Shown: positions 16,068 to 24,047 of the stretch, one piece after another
Position numbering within the stretch: position 1 is the stretch's first letter
How the letters are laid out: each line of letters begins with the position of its first letter
Source: Marmoricola sp.
GTDB taxonomy: Bacteria > Actinomycetota > Actinomycetes > Propionibacteriales > Nocardioidaceae
DNA length: 45,791 nt
Reading direction: 5' to 3'
Assembly: GCA_025965195.1 (NCBI GenBank)
Contig: JAOPXK010000105.1
Coordinates: 1 to 45,791, forward strand
Notes under the pieces: generated by a model
Told to the model about the DNA's origin: nothing
The model's database searches: none
Seen by the model: only the letters and a program-made list of their open reading frames with translations
Translations under genes and position numbers: made by a program

Positions 16068-17516
16068 ATGGACCTGGATCGCAGCACGTTCTACATCGAC
16101 GGCGCGTGGGCTCAGCCTGCGGGCACCGACGTGATCGAGGTGATCTCCCCGCACACCGAGGAGGTCATCGCACGGGTGCCGGACGGTACGACGCGCGACA
16201 TCGATGCCGCGGTGGATGCTGCCCGGCGGGCGTTCGACAACGGTCCCTGGCCGGCGATGTCGCCCGATGAGCGGCTCGACGTCCTGCAGCGCTTCAGTGA
16301 GCTGTACGCCGGCCGCCTCGAGGAAATGGCCACGCTGATCACCACCGAGATGGGTTCGCCTGCGTCGTTCAGCCAGCTCGCCCAGTCGGCGGCGCCGTGG
16401 ATGCTGCTCGACACTGTGGTGAACCTCGCGCGGTCCTACAGCTGGGAGGAGACCCGAACGGGCATGCTCGGCGCCGACATCATCGTCCGCCGGGAGCCGG
16501 TCGGGGTCGTCGCCGCGATCGTGCCGTGGAACGTGCCCCAGCTGGTCACGATGTCGAAGCTCGCGCCGGCCCTCGCGGCCGGCTGCACGGTCGTGCTCAA
16601 GCCGGCTCCGGAGTCGCCGCTCAATGCGTACCTGATGGCCGAGCTGCTCCACGAGGCCGGCGTGCCTGCCGGGGTGGTCAACGTCGTCCCCGGTGGTCGT
16701 GAGATCGGCGAGCACCTCGTCTCCCACCCCGGCATCGACAAGGTCGCGTTCACCGGGTCGACCGCGGCCGGCCGCCGGATCGCCTCGATCTGCGGCCAGC
16801 AGCTCAAGCGCGTCAGTCTCGAGCTCGGCGGGAAGTCGGCCGCGATCGTCCTCGACGACGCGGACCTCGCTCGCACAATGGAGGGCCTGAAGTTCGCCGC
16901 ACTGATGAACAGCGGCCAGGCCTGCGTGGCCCAGACCCGGGTACTGGTCAGCCGGACGCGGCACGACGAGGTCGTCGACGCCCTTGCCGAGACCGTCGAC
17001 GCGATGAGGGTGGGTGACCCTGCCGACCTGGCGACCGAGATCGGCCCGATGGTGGCGAAACGCCAGCAGGAGCGGGTCGCGTCGTACATCGCGCTCGGGC
17101 AGCAGGAAGGCGCGCGGGCCGTCGCCGGCGGTCCCGGGATGCCCGCAGGCATCGACCGGGGCTGGTACGTCCGGCCGACGGTCTTCGCCGGTGTCACGAA
17201 CGACATGCGGATCGCCCGGGAGGAGATCTTCGGCCCGGTCATCTCGGTGATCCCGTACGACGACGTGGCGGACGCCGTACGCATCGCCAACGACTCCGAC
17301 TACGGTCTCGCCGGATCGGTGTGGACCACCGATGCGGCCGCCGGGCTCGACGTCGCGCGCCGGGTGCGCACAGGGACGTACGCCGTCAACGCCTACACGA
17401 TGGACTTCACCGCTCCGTTCGGCGGCTTCAAGGCCTCCGGTCTCGGCCGGGAGTTCGGGCGTGAAGGTCTGGAGCACTACCTCGAAGCGAAGACGATCGT
17501 CCCGGACGCCAGCTGA
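16068..17516 (+). CDS. NAD(P)-dependent aldehyde dehydrogenase (KstR-like operon)
   Basis: The 482-residue member of the ALDH superfamily oxidises an aldehyde to an acid. Visible motifs are the NAD site PWNVPQLVTMSKLAPALAAG and FTGSTAAGRRI, the catalytic-base region LELGGKSAAIVL, the nucleophile in NSGQACVAQTRVL, and EEIFGPVISVIPY with the closing PFGGFKASGLGREFG. The ATG at 16068 follows GGAGGA; an upstream TTG at 16050 is in frame but has no such site. It is the third gene after the KstR-like operator, so it probably handles aldehydes released in steroid or lipid breakdown. Substrate not determined. Confidence 0.9.
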   Translation: MDLDRSTFYIDGAWAQPAGTDVIEVISPHTEEVIARVPDGTTRDIDAAVDAARRAFDNGPWPAMSPDERLDVLQRFSELYAGRLEEMATLITTEMGSPASFSQLAQSAAPWMLLDTVVNLARSYSWEETRTGMLGADIIVRREPVGVVAAIVPWNVPQLVTMSKLAPALAAGCTVVLKPAPESPLNAYLMAELLHEAGVPAGVVNVVPGGREIGEHLVSHPGIDKVAFTGSTAAGRRIASICGQQLKRVSLELGGKSAAIVLDDADLARTMEGLKFAALMNSGQACVAQTRVLVSRTRHDEVVDALAETVDAMRVGDPADLATEIGPMVAKRQQERVASYIALGQQEGARAVAGGPGMPAGIDRGWYVRPTVFAGVTNDMRIAREEIFGPVISVIPYDDVADAVRIANDSDYGLAGSVWTTDAAAGLDVARRVRTGTYAVNAYTMDFTAPFGGFKASGLGREFGREGLEHYLEAKTIVPDAS

Positions 17517-17547
17517 CCGGCCGCCCCATCGGCCCCGTCGGAAGGGT

Positions 17548-18048
17548 TCAGCCGAAGGGAGCCATCAGCCGGCGCAGCAGGGTCGCCAGGGTGGCGCGGT
17601 CGGACGCCGAGAGGTTGGTCAGCAGGTCGCGCTCGCGCTGGATCAGCTCCTCGAACGCGGCGTCGACGGTCCGCTTGCCGGCTGCCGTCAGCGTGACGAT
17701 CACGCCACGGCGGTCATTCGCGTCGGGGGAGCGGACCACGAAGCCACGCTCCGCAAGGCGATCCACCCGGTTCGTCATGGTCCCGCTGGTGACCATCGTC
17801 TCCTTGATCAGCCGGCCGGGAGTGAGCTGGTAGGGCTTGCCCGCGCGCCGCAGCGCCGTGAGCACGTCGAACTCCCAGGGCTCGATGTCGTGCTCGGTGA
17901 ATGCATCGCGCCGCGCCAGGTCGAGGTGCCGGGAGAGCCGGCTGATCCGGCTGAACACCTCGACCGGGGTCAGGTCCAGGTCGGACCGCTCCCGGTGCCA
18001 CTCGTCGACGAGTACATCGACCTCGTCGCCCTCGACTGTTTCTCTCAC
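17548..18048 (-). CDS. tamR: MarR-family regulator (TamR-like)
   Basis: The 166-residue winged-helix repressor has the MarR core EFDVLTALRRAGKPYQLTPGRL, a recognition helix region VTSGTMTNRVDRLAERGFV and the wing RSPDANDRRGVIVTLT. An N-terminal extension of about 30 residues precedes the DNA-binding domain, as in the urate-responsive/TamR subgroup. It is divergent from a trans-aconitate methyltransferase gene with two operator-like palindromes between them, the arrangement described for Streptomyces TamR, which responds to trans-aconitate, citrate and related metabolites. The start is a GTG at 18048-18046. Symbol given by analogy of context and family. Confidence 0.82.
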   Translation of the reverse strand: MRETVEGDEVDVLVDEWHRERSDLDLTPVEVFSRISRLSRHLDLARRDAFTEHDIEPWEFDVLTALRRAGKPYQLTPGRLIKETMVTSGTMTNRVDRLAERGFVVRSPDANDRRGVIVTLTAAGKRTVDAAFEELIQRERDLLTNLSASDRATLATLLRRLMAPFG

Positions 18049-18071
18049 CCCGCAATCGTACCGGTCGAGAA

Positions 18072-18085
18072 TCTTGACATCGAGA
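18072..18085. promoter_or_regulatory. MarR/TamR-like operator, imperfect copy
   Basis: TCTTGACATCGAGA is the 18104-18117 palindrome with changes only in the centre and one arm position. It contains TTGACA, a consensus -35 for rightward (tam) transcription, so binding would compete with RNA polymerase. Confidence 0.6.
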
Positions 18086-18103
18086 TATTTGGCAGAGAAA
18101 CTA

Positions 18104-18117
18104 TCTTGACGTCAAGA
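18104..18117. promoter_or_regulatory. MarR/TamR-like operator, perfect palindrome
   Basis: TCTTGACGTCAAGA is a perfect 14-base palindrome in the 104-base gap between the divergent MarR and methyltransferase genes, 36 bases before the tam ATG. It resembles the sites reported for TamR-type MarR regulators. Its minus strand supplies a TTGACG -35 for the regulator gene, so autoregulation is likely. Confidence 0.75.
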
Positions 18118-18152
18118 CAGTCTCGCCGAGCGCGACCACCGAAGGAGCTTCC

Positions 18153-18923
18153 ATGACCGCGACCCACGCCTGGGATCCGGACCGCTACCTGACCTTCGCC
18201 GACGAACGCGGCCGGCCGTTCGTCGAGCTGGTCAACAGGATCGGAGCGGAGGCGCCGAACACCGTCGTCGACCTGGGGTGCGGCCCGGGCAACCTGACGG
18301 AGCTGCTGGCCCAGCGCTGGCCGGCCGCCCGGGTCGAAGGGTTCGACTCCAGCCCGGAGATGATCGAGAAGGCCCGCGCCAGCGAGGGGCGGGTCAGCTA
18401 TCACGTCGCCGACCTGCGGGAGTGGCGCCCGAGCGAGCCGGTGGACGTACTCGTCTCCAACGCGGCGCTGCAGTGGGTTCCCGGACATCTGGACCTCCTG
18501 CCCGGCCTGGTCGGGAGCGTGAAGCCGGGAGGCTGGCTCGCCTTCCAGGTGCCAGGCAACTTCGACGAGCCGAGCCACACCATCCGTCGCGACCTGGCGG
18601 CCGAGGCGCCGTACGCCGCACACACGGCCAACGTCGACCACCCCGACGCCCACGACGCGGCGACCTATCTCGAGGCGCTCACCGCGCTCGGCTGCGAGGT
18701 CGACGCCTGGGAGACGACGTACCTCCATGTCCTGCACGGAGAGGACCCGGTGTTCACCTGGGTCAGCAGCACCGGCGCCCGGCCGACGTTGCAGGCCCTC
18801 GATGCCGAGCTCCGGCCCGGGTTCGAGGCGGAGTTCAAGCGGCGCCTCCGGGACGCCTATCCGGACAACGGCGATGGCGTAGTGCTGCCGTTCCGCCGGG
18901 TGTTCGCCGTCGCCCACCTCTGA
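18153..18923 (+). CDS. tam: Trans-aconitate 2-methyltransferase
   Basis: The 256-residue SAM-dependent enzyme methylates trans-aconitate, a by-product that inhibits aconitase in the citric acid cycle. The family N-terminus WDPDRYLTFADERGRPF and the SAM motif VVDLGCGPGN (residues 38-47), then GFDSSPEMIEKAR and SNAALQWVPGH, are all present, and the length matches E. coli Tam. The ATG follows AAGGAG at good spacing. Control by the divergent MarR protein through two palindromes is likely. A 64-bp palindromic element (18931-18994) begins 7 bases after the stop and may end transcription. Confidence 0.94.
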   Translation: MTATHAWDPDRYLTFADERGRPFVELVNRIGAEAPNTVVDLGCGPGNLTELLAQRWPAARVEGFDSSPEMIEKARASEGRVSYHVADLREWRPSEPVDVLVSNAALQWVPGHLDLLPGLVGSVKPGGWLAFQVPGNFDEPSHTIRRDLAAEAPYAAHTANVDHPDAHDAATYLEALTALGCEVDAWETTYLHVLHGEDPVFTWVSSTGARPTLQALDAELRPGFEAEFKRRLRDAYPDNGDGVVLPFRRVFAVAHL

Positions 18924-18930
18924 CCCACTG

Positions 18931-18994
18931 GATAGTCCGAGACGAAATGGCCCCTCAAACCAGTTGTTGGAGGGCCGGAACGTCTCGGACTATC
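18931..18994. repeat. 64-bp palindromic element, copy 1
   Basis: The arms GATAGTCCGAGACG (18931-18944) and CGTCTCGGACTATC (18981-18994) are perfect reverse complements, with an inner pair TGGCCCC (18948-18954) and GAGGGCC (18970-18976). Copy 2 at 38374-38437 has identical arms, identical length and the same inner blocks in an otherwise different centre. It lies after tam and 45 bases before the glycosyltransferase start. It may act as a terminator or be a REP/MITE-like element. Confidence 0.85.
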
Positions 18995-19039
18995 GGGAAT
19001 GTCGGGGTGTGTGGGTCGGGTCTTGAATACGCTCCGACC

Positions 19040-20155
19040 ATGACGTCGAGAAGCACCGTTTGCCTCAACATGATCGTGAAGGACGAGGCGCATGTGATCC
19101 GCCGTTGCATCGAGTCGGTGCGCCCGTTGATCGACAGCTGGGTGATCGTCGACACCGGCTCGACCGACGGAACGCAGGAGGTCGTCCGTGAGGCCCTGAG
19201 CGACCTGCCGGGGGAGCTTCACGAGCGGCCGTGGCGGGACTTCGGTCACAACCGCAGTGAGGCGATTCAGCTGGCGAAGGGCGTGGCCGACTATCTGCTG
19301 TTCATCGACGCTGACGACTCGCTCGAGATTCCCGACGACTTCCGGTTGCCGCGTCTGACCGAGGGCGCCTACGAGATGACGATCCAGCACGGCTCGCTGA
19401 CCTACCGCCGCATCAGTCTCGTCGACAACGCCTTGCCCTGGCGCTACGCCGGTGTCCTTCACGAGTACCCCGCGTGCGACGTTCCCTACAGCCGGAGCCA
19501 GCTCGATGGTGGGCTTCACATTCACTTCGGTGGCGACGGCGGACGCAGCAAGATCAACCAGGCAGAGAAGTATGCCCAGGATGCCGAGGTCCTCGAACGA
19601 GCACTGTCCGAGGACCCCGACAACCCGCGGCACGCCTTCTACCTGGCGCAGAGCTATCGCGACGCCGGACAGCCCGAGAAGGCGCTGGCCGCCTACGACC
19701 ATCGCGCGACGATGGGCGGCTTCGACCAGGAGCTCTACTGCGCCCTGCTCGAGGCTGCGCGTCTGGCCCGTCAGCTCCTCCAGCCGGCTGCCGACGTGGT
19801 GCACCGGTACCTGCGTGCCCACGAGTCACGGCCGAGCCGCGCGGAGGCGTTGGGTGAGCTCGCGTTCTACCTCCGGGAGAACGGCGAGCGCTGGCCGCTG
19901 GCGTATCTGTTCGCGGAGAAGGCGATCGGGCTGCCGCCGACCGACGACGTCTTGTTCGTAGGTCACGAGTGGTACCAGTGGCGTTGCCAGGATGAGTACG
20001 CGACCGCGGCCTACTGGGTCGGCGAGTACGAGAAGTCGAGGCAGGCCTGCGAGAGCCTCCTGCGAGGCTCCGGCCTGCCCGCCGAACAGCGCCCGCGCGT
20101 GACAGCCAATCTGAACTTCGCACTGCAACGCCTAGGACTGCCCGAGGTCAACTGA
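19040..20155 (+). CDS. Family 2 glycosyltransferase with C-terminal TPR-like repeats
   Basis: The 371-residue cytosolic protein begins with a GT-A domain: TVCLNMIVKDEAHVIRRCIES, then VIVDTGSTDGT (nucleotide-sugar binding), then LLFIDADDSLEI with the metal-binding Asp90-x-Asp92. After about residue 180 it turns helical, with repeats of the TPR type (DNPRHAFYLAQSYRDAGQPEKALAAYDHRA). This GT2-plus-TPR design resembles SunS-like peptide glycosyltransferases and wall-teichoic or surface-glycan enzymes, but the acceptor cannot be told. No Shine-Dalgarno site is seen; TACGCT at 19028-19033 lies 6 bases before the ATG, so the gene is probably leaderless and transcribed alone. Confidence 0.85.
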   Translation: MTSRSTVCLNMIVKDEAHVIRRCIESVRPLIDSWVIVDTGSTDGTQEVVREALSDLPGELHERPWRDFGHNRSEAIQLAKGVADYLLFIDADDSLEIPDDFRLPRLTEGAYEMTIQHGSLTYRRISLVDNALPWRYAGVLHEYPACDVPYSRSQLDGGLHIHFGGDGGRSKINQAEKYAQDAEVLERALSEDPDNPRHAFYLAQSYRDAGQPEKALAAYDHRATMGGFDQELYCALLEAARLARQLLQPAADVVHRYLRAHESRPSRAEALGELAFYLRENGERWPLAYLFAEKAIGLPPTDDVLFVGHEWYQWRCQDEYATAAYWVGEYEKSRQACESLLRGSGLPAEQRPRVTANLNFALQRLGLPEVN

Positions 20156-20182
20156 GCGACCTCTCGCGTCGTTCCGCAGTGG

Positions 20183-21145
20183 TCAGGCAGCGGCCTGCTG
20201 GTTGACGACTCGCTTGGCATCGATGCGCTCGCGCACCGGCCAACGTACGTCGGAGACCCAGCCGAGCTTCTCGAAGATCCAGATCACGCGCGCAGAGGCG
20301 TCGAGCTGACCACGCTGGACACCATGGCGCGCGCAGGTCGGGTCCGCATGGTGGAGGTTGTGCCATGACTCGCCACCCGACGGGATGGCCAGCCACCAGA
20401 CGTTGGCGGACTTGTCGCGGGAGATGAACGGCCGGTTGCCGACCGTGTGGCAGATCGAGTTGATCGACCAGGTCACGTGGTGCAGGAGCGCCGTACGCAC
20501 CAATGAGGCCCAGAAGAACGCTTCGAGCGCTCCCGTCCACGAGGTCGTCACGAGCCCCGCGACGACCGGTGGGATGGCGAGGGAGACGATCGTCCAGATC
20601 CAGAAGTCCTTGGAGACCCGGACCAGGTCCTGGTCCTTCATCAGGTCGGGCGCGTACTTGCGTTGCGGGGTCTGCTCCTCGTCGAAGAGCCAGCCGATGT
20701 GCGCATGGAACATGCCCTTGCTCAGCGCCCCGATGTCGTTGCCGTACTTCCAGGGCGAGTGCGGGTCGCCGTCACGGTCGGAGAACTTGTGGTGTTTGCG
20801 GTGGTCGGCTACCCACCGGATCAACGGGCCCTGGACGGCCATCGAGCCCGCGATCGCAAGGCCGATCTTGACCCCGCGGTTGGGCTTGAAGGACTTGTGC
20901 GTGAAGAGCCGGTGAAACCCGACCGTCACCCCGAGGAGGGCGATCCAGTACATGACCACGGCGAGTACGACGTCGAGCCAGCTCAGCCAGCCACCCCATG
21001 CCACCGGGATCGCGGCCACCAGGCCGACGAACGGCACCATGATGAAGAGCGCCAAGGTGAACTGTTCGAGCTTCGACTGCTCATCCCCGCCCCGGGTCGC
21101 CCGCTCCGGGATGCTGTCGAGGTCTTCGGTCTCGATCGCGCTCAT
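20183..21145 (-). CDS. Membrane fatty-acyl desaturase (acyl-CoA delta-9 type)
   Basis: The 320-residue integral membrane di-iron enzyme inserts a double bond in acyl chains using O2. The three His boxes are present in order: HRLFTH, then HRKHHKFSD, then ESWHNLHHADPTC, with hydrophobic segments between boxes one and two. It matches the DesA3/stearoyl-CoA desaturase family of actinobacteria, which usually needs a separate ferredoxin or oxidoreductase; none is adjacent. The N-terminal 25 residues are acidic and polar. The gene converges on the glycosyltransferase gene with a 27-base gap that has no clear terminator. The 270 bases upstream, to the tRNA gene, hold only the tRNA promoter on the opposite strand. 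Confidence 0.93.
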   Translation of the reverse strand: MSAIETEDLDSIPERATRGGDEQSKLEQFTLALFIMVPFVGLVAAIPVAWGGWLSWLDVVLAVVMYWIALLGVTVGFHRLFTHKSFKPNRGVKIGLAIAGSMAVQGPLIRWVADHRKHHKFSDRDGDPHSPWKYGNDIGALSKGMFHAHIGWLFDEEQTPQRKYAPDLMKDQDLVRVSKDFWIWTIVSLAIPPVVAGLVTTSWTGALEAFFWASLVRTALLHHVTWSINSICHTVGNRPFISRDKSANVWWLAIPSGGESWHNLHHADPTCARHGVQRGQLDASARVIWIFEKLGWVSDVRWPVRERIDAKRVVNQQAAA

Positions 21146-21400
21146 GCGTTCCTCGTAACGTTCTCGGTGGGCTTGCCCTCGAAACGGTAACTCAGCCTTT
21201 CGCGGCCGGACAACAAGACTCTGTTGCGTCCTGGTGAACTTCTCGTCCCTCCAGTCTCGACCGCGTGCGCCTGCTCCGGTTGCTCGAGCGCAGTCGGGAC
21301 CCGCCGACGTCGCGCCCGGTTTCGCGCCGCCACGTTGCCGGGCGCAGGCTCAACAACCGGCACAAGCTCCGCCAAGGTGAGCACGAGGGCCACGGCACAA

Positions 21401-21406
21401 TAGGCT
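21401..21406 (+). promoter_or_regulatory. Candidate -10 element of the tRNA-Gln (and glmU) promoter
   Basis: TAGGCT fits the actinobacterial TANNNT -10 and ends 11 bases before the first tRNA base. A weak -35 (TGAGCA, 21378-21383) lies 17 bases upstream. Because glmU starts only 31 bases after the tRNA, this promoter may serve both. Confidence 0.5.
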
Positions 21407-21417
21407 GATCCGCACAT

Positions 21418-21496
21418 TCCCCGGTTGGTCTGCCGGCAGGGCCCGCCTGACTTTGAATCAGGATTAGCGACGTAGGTTCGACTCCTACCCGGGGAG
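21418..21496 (+). tRNA. tRNA-Gln (anticodon TTG)
   Basis: A complete cloverleaf can be drawn. The acceptor TCCCCGG (21418-21424) pairs with CCGGGGA (21489-21495), with discriminator G at 21496. The anticodon arm is CCTGA-CTTTGAA-TCAGG with anticodon TTG at 21453-21455. The T arm is GTAGG-TTCGACT-CCTAC. The variable segment is 9 bases, longer than usual, giving 79 bases in all. CCA is not encoded. It lies 31 bases upstream of glmU, a linkage also found in mycobacteria. Confidence 0.88.
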
Positions 21497-21527
21497 CTCA
21501 GGCGCGACCACGAAAGGTAGGCCCACC

Positions 21528-23006
21528 ATGCGCAACGACGTCACCGTCATCGTCCTCGCCGCAGGCGGGGGCACCCGGATGAAGTCCAAGACGATGAAGG
21601 TGCTCCACCCCATCGCCGGCCGCAGCATGATCGGTCACGTTCTGAGCGCCGTTGCCTCGCTCGAGCCCACCCGCGTGGTGGCGGTCGTCGGCAACCAGCG
21701 TGAGCAGGTCGGCCCGCACATCCAGGCGCTCGTGCCGGATGTCGTCCTCGCCGTACAGGAGTCGCAGGACGGCACCGGGCACGCCGTCCGGATGGCGTGG
21801 GAAGCCCTGCCCGCCGAGCAGCGCACCGGGACGGTCGTCGTCGCGGCGGGTGACACCCCGCTGCTGGAGGGCGAGAGCCTGAGGGCCCTCATCGAGGCGC
21901 ACACCGGATCCGGCGACGCGGTCAGCATCCTGACCGGAATCGTGGCCGACCCGTTCGGGTATGGCCGGATCATTCGCGACGACGCCGGCGGAGTCGCGGC
22001 GATCGTCGAGGAGAAGGACGCGACCTCCGAGCAGGCCGAGGTCAACGAGATCAGCAGCGGGATCCTGGCCTTTGATGCCGACTTCCTCGACGCCGCGCTG
22101 CCGCAGATCGGCAATGACAACTCCAAGGGCGAGTACTACCTGACCGACACTGTCCACTTGGCGCGCCAGGCAGGCCGTACCGTCGGAGCGTTCACGATCG
22201 AGGACGTCAACCAGACCGAGGGTGCCAACGACCGCGCCCAGCTGGCCCGGCTGGCACGACAGCTCAACGACCGGATCCTCGAGCGCTGGATGAAGCACGG
22301 CGTCACGATCATCGACCCGCTGACCACCTGGATCGACGTCGACGTGAAGCTCGCGTCCGACGTGACGATCCTTCCCGGCGTACAACTCCTCGGCGCGACG
22401 GTGATCGCGGAGGACGCGGTGATCGGGCCGGACTCGACGCTGAAGGATGTCGAGGTCGGTGTCGGAGCGAGAGTCGTCCGGACCCATGGCGAGCTCGCGG
22501 TGATCGGCGCGGGTGCGAACGTCGGGCCGTTCTCCTATCTGCGTCCCGGCACGGAGCTCGGTGCGCGGGGCAAGATCGGCGCGTTCGTCGAGACCAAGAA
22601 CGCCCAGATCGGCGAGGAGGCCAAGGTCCCGCACCTGTCGTACGTCGGAGACGCGGAGATCGGCGAGGGCGCGAACATCGGAGCGGGCACGATCTTTGCC
22701 AACTACGACGGCATCAGAAAGCACAAGACGATCATCGGCAAGCACGCGAAGACCAGCAGCAACAACACCTTCGTCGCTCCGGTCCACGTCGGGGACGGCG
22801 CGACGACGGGCGCGGGAAGCGTGATTCGCCGCGACGTACCCGCCGGTGCACTGGCCGTGACGAGCGGTCCGCAGCGGCACTACGAGGAGTGGGCGCAGCG
22901 CAAACGACCCGGTACCAAACAGGCCGAGGCGGCAGTTTCTGCGAGCGAGCAAACAGAAAATGACGAGGACACGTCTCAAGACGGTCCACCCGGTGTTGGG
23001 GACTGA
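21528..23006 (+). CDS. glmU: Bifunctional GlmU (GlcN-1-P acetyltransferase / GlcNAc-1-P uridyltransferase)
   Basis: The 492-residue cytosolic enzyme makes UDP-GlcNAc for peptidoglycan. The N-terminal pyrophosphorylase domain shows VIVLAAGGGTRMKSKTMKVLHPIAGRSM, split here for reference, plus VAAGDTPLLEG and IVEEKDA. The C-terminal half from about residue 250 is a left-handed beta-helix of hexapeptide repeats (GANVGPFSYLRPGTELG, GEGANIGAGTIFANYDG), with the acetyltransferase His in that region. A polar tail of about 40 residues follows the helix. The ATG at 21528 follows AAAGG. It probably shares a transcript with prs, which follows after 63 bases. Confidence 0.96.
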   Translation: MRNDVTVIVLAAGGGTRMKSKTMKVLHPIAGRSMIGHVLSAVASLEPTRVVAVVGNQREQVGPHIQALVPDVVLAVQESQDGTGHAVRMAWEALPAEQRTGTVVVAAGDTPLLEGESLRALIEAHTGSGDAVSILTGIVADPFGYGRIIRDDAGGVAAIVEEKDATSEQAEVNEISSGILAFDADFLDAALPQIGNDNSKGEYYLTDTVHLARQAGRTVGAFTIEDVNQTEGANDRAQLARLARQLNDRILERWMKHGVTIIDPLTTWIDVDVKLASDVTILPGVQLLGATVIAEDAVIGPDSTLKDVEVGVGARVVRTHGELAVIGAGANVGPFSYLRPGTELGARGKIGAFVETKNAQIGEEAKVPHLSYVGDAEIGEGANIGAGTIFANYDGIRKHKTIIGKHAKTSSNNTFVAPVHVGDGATTGAGSVIRRDVPAGALAVTSGPQRHYEEWAQRKRPGTKQAEAAVSASEQTENDEDTSQDGPPGVGD

Positions 23007-23069
23007 CAGGTCGGTGAGTGACAATCGTCGTGCGTGCGTAGTCGGCGATCAAGGGAGTGGCCAGACACC

Positions 23070-24047
23070 GTGGGAATGAAAAAGACCACCGAGAAGCACC
23101 TCATGATCTTCAGCGGCCGGGCACACCCGGAGCTGGCTGAGGCCGTTGCCGAGGGCTTGGGCACCGCGCTCGTGCCGACGTCGGCGTACGAGTTCGCCAA
23201 CTCCGAGATCTATGTGCGCTACGAGGAGTCGGTCCGCGGCTCCGACGCGTTCGTGATCCAGAGCCACACCGCTCCGGTCAACGAGTGGATCATGGAACAC
23301 CTGATCATGGTCGACGCGCTGAAACGTGCCTCGGCCAAGCGGATCACCGTCGTGCTCCCGTTCTACGGCTACGCCCGCCAGGACAAGAAGCACCGCGGCC
23401 GCGAGCCGATCTCGGCTCGGCTGATGGCTGACCTCTTCAAGACGGCCGGCGCCGACCGCCTGATCACCGTCGACCTGCACGCGGACCAGATCCAGGGTTT
23501 CTTCGATGGGCCGGTCGATCACCTGATGGCGCTGCCGATCCTTGCCGACTACGTCAGGGTGAAGTACGGCGACCAGCAGCTCGCGATCGTCTCCCCGGAC
23601 GCCGGTCGGATCAAGGTCGCCGAGCGCTGGTCCGCGCGGCTCGGCGGCGCGCCCCTGGCCTTCATCCACAAGACCCGTCGCACCGACCGGCCCAACGAGA
23701 CCGTCGCCAACCGCGTCGTTGGTGAGGTCGCAGGCTGCATGTGCGTGCTCGTCGACGACATGATCGACACCGGCGGCACGATCGTGAAGGCAGCCGAGGC
23801 CCTGATGAACGAGGGCGCTGCCGGCGTCATCATCGCCGCGACCCACGCGATCCTCTCCGAACCTGCTGTCGACCGGCTGAAGAACTGCCCGGCGGTCGAG
23901 GTCGTGGTCACGAACACCCTTCCGCTGACCGACGACCAGCAGTTCGACAAGCTCACCTGCCTATCGATCGCACCGCTGCTCAGTCGGGCGATCCGCGAGG
24001 TCTTCGAGGACGGCTCGGTCACGAGCATGTTCGACGGCCACGCCTGA
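23070..24047 (+). CDS. prs: Ribose-phosphate pyrophosphokinase (PRPP synthase)
   Basis: The 325-residue enzyme makes PRPP from ribose-5-phosphate and ATP for nucleotide, His and Trp synthesis. Motifs are LPFYGYARQDKKHRGREPIS (split by reference only), the metal site DLHADQIQGFF, and the PRPP loop VDDMIDTGGTIVKAA. The GTG at 23070 is chosen because AGGGAG lies 12 bases upstream; the ATG two codons later is the alternative, and the open frame back to 23034 lacks a binding site. glmU, prs and rplY is the conserved actinobacterial order. A stem-loop (24057-24078) lies after the stop. Confidence 0.95.
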   Translation: MGMKKTTEKHLMIFSGRAHPELAEAVAEGLGTALVPTSAYEFANSEIYVRYEESVRGSDAFVIQSHTAPVNEWIMEHLIMVDALKRASAKRITVVLPFYGYARQDKKHRGREPISARLMADLFKTAGADRLITVDLHADQIQGFFDGPVDHLMALPILADYVRVKYGDQQLAIVSPDAGRIKVAERWSARLGGAPLAFIHKTRRTDRPNETVANRVVGEVAGCMCVLVDDMIDTGGTIVKAAEALMNEGAAGVIIAATHAILSEPAVDRLKNCPAVEVVVTNTLPLTDDQQFDKLTCLSIAPLLSRAIREVFEDGSVTSMFDGHA

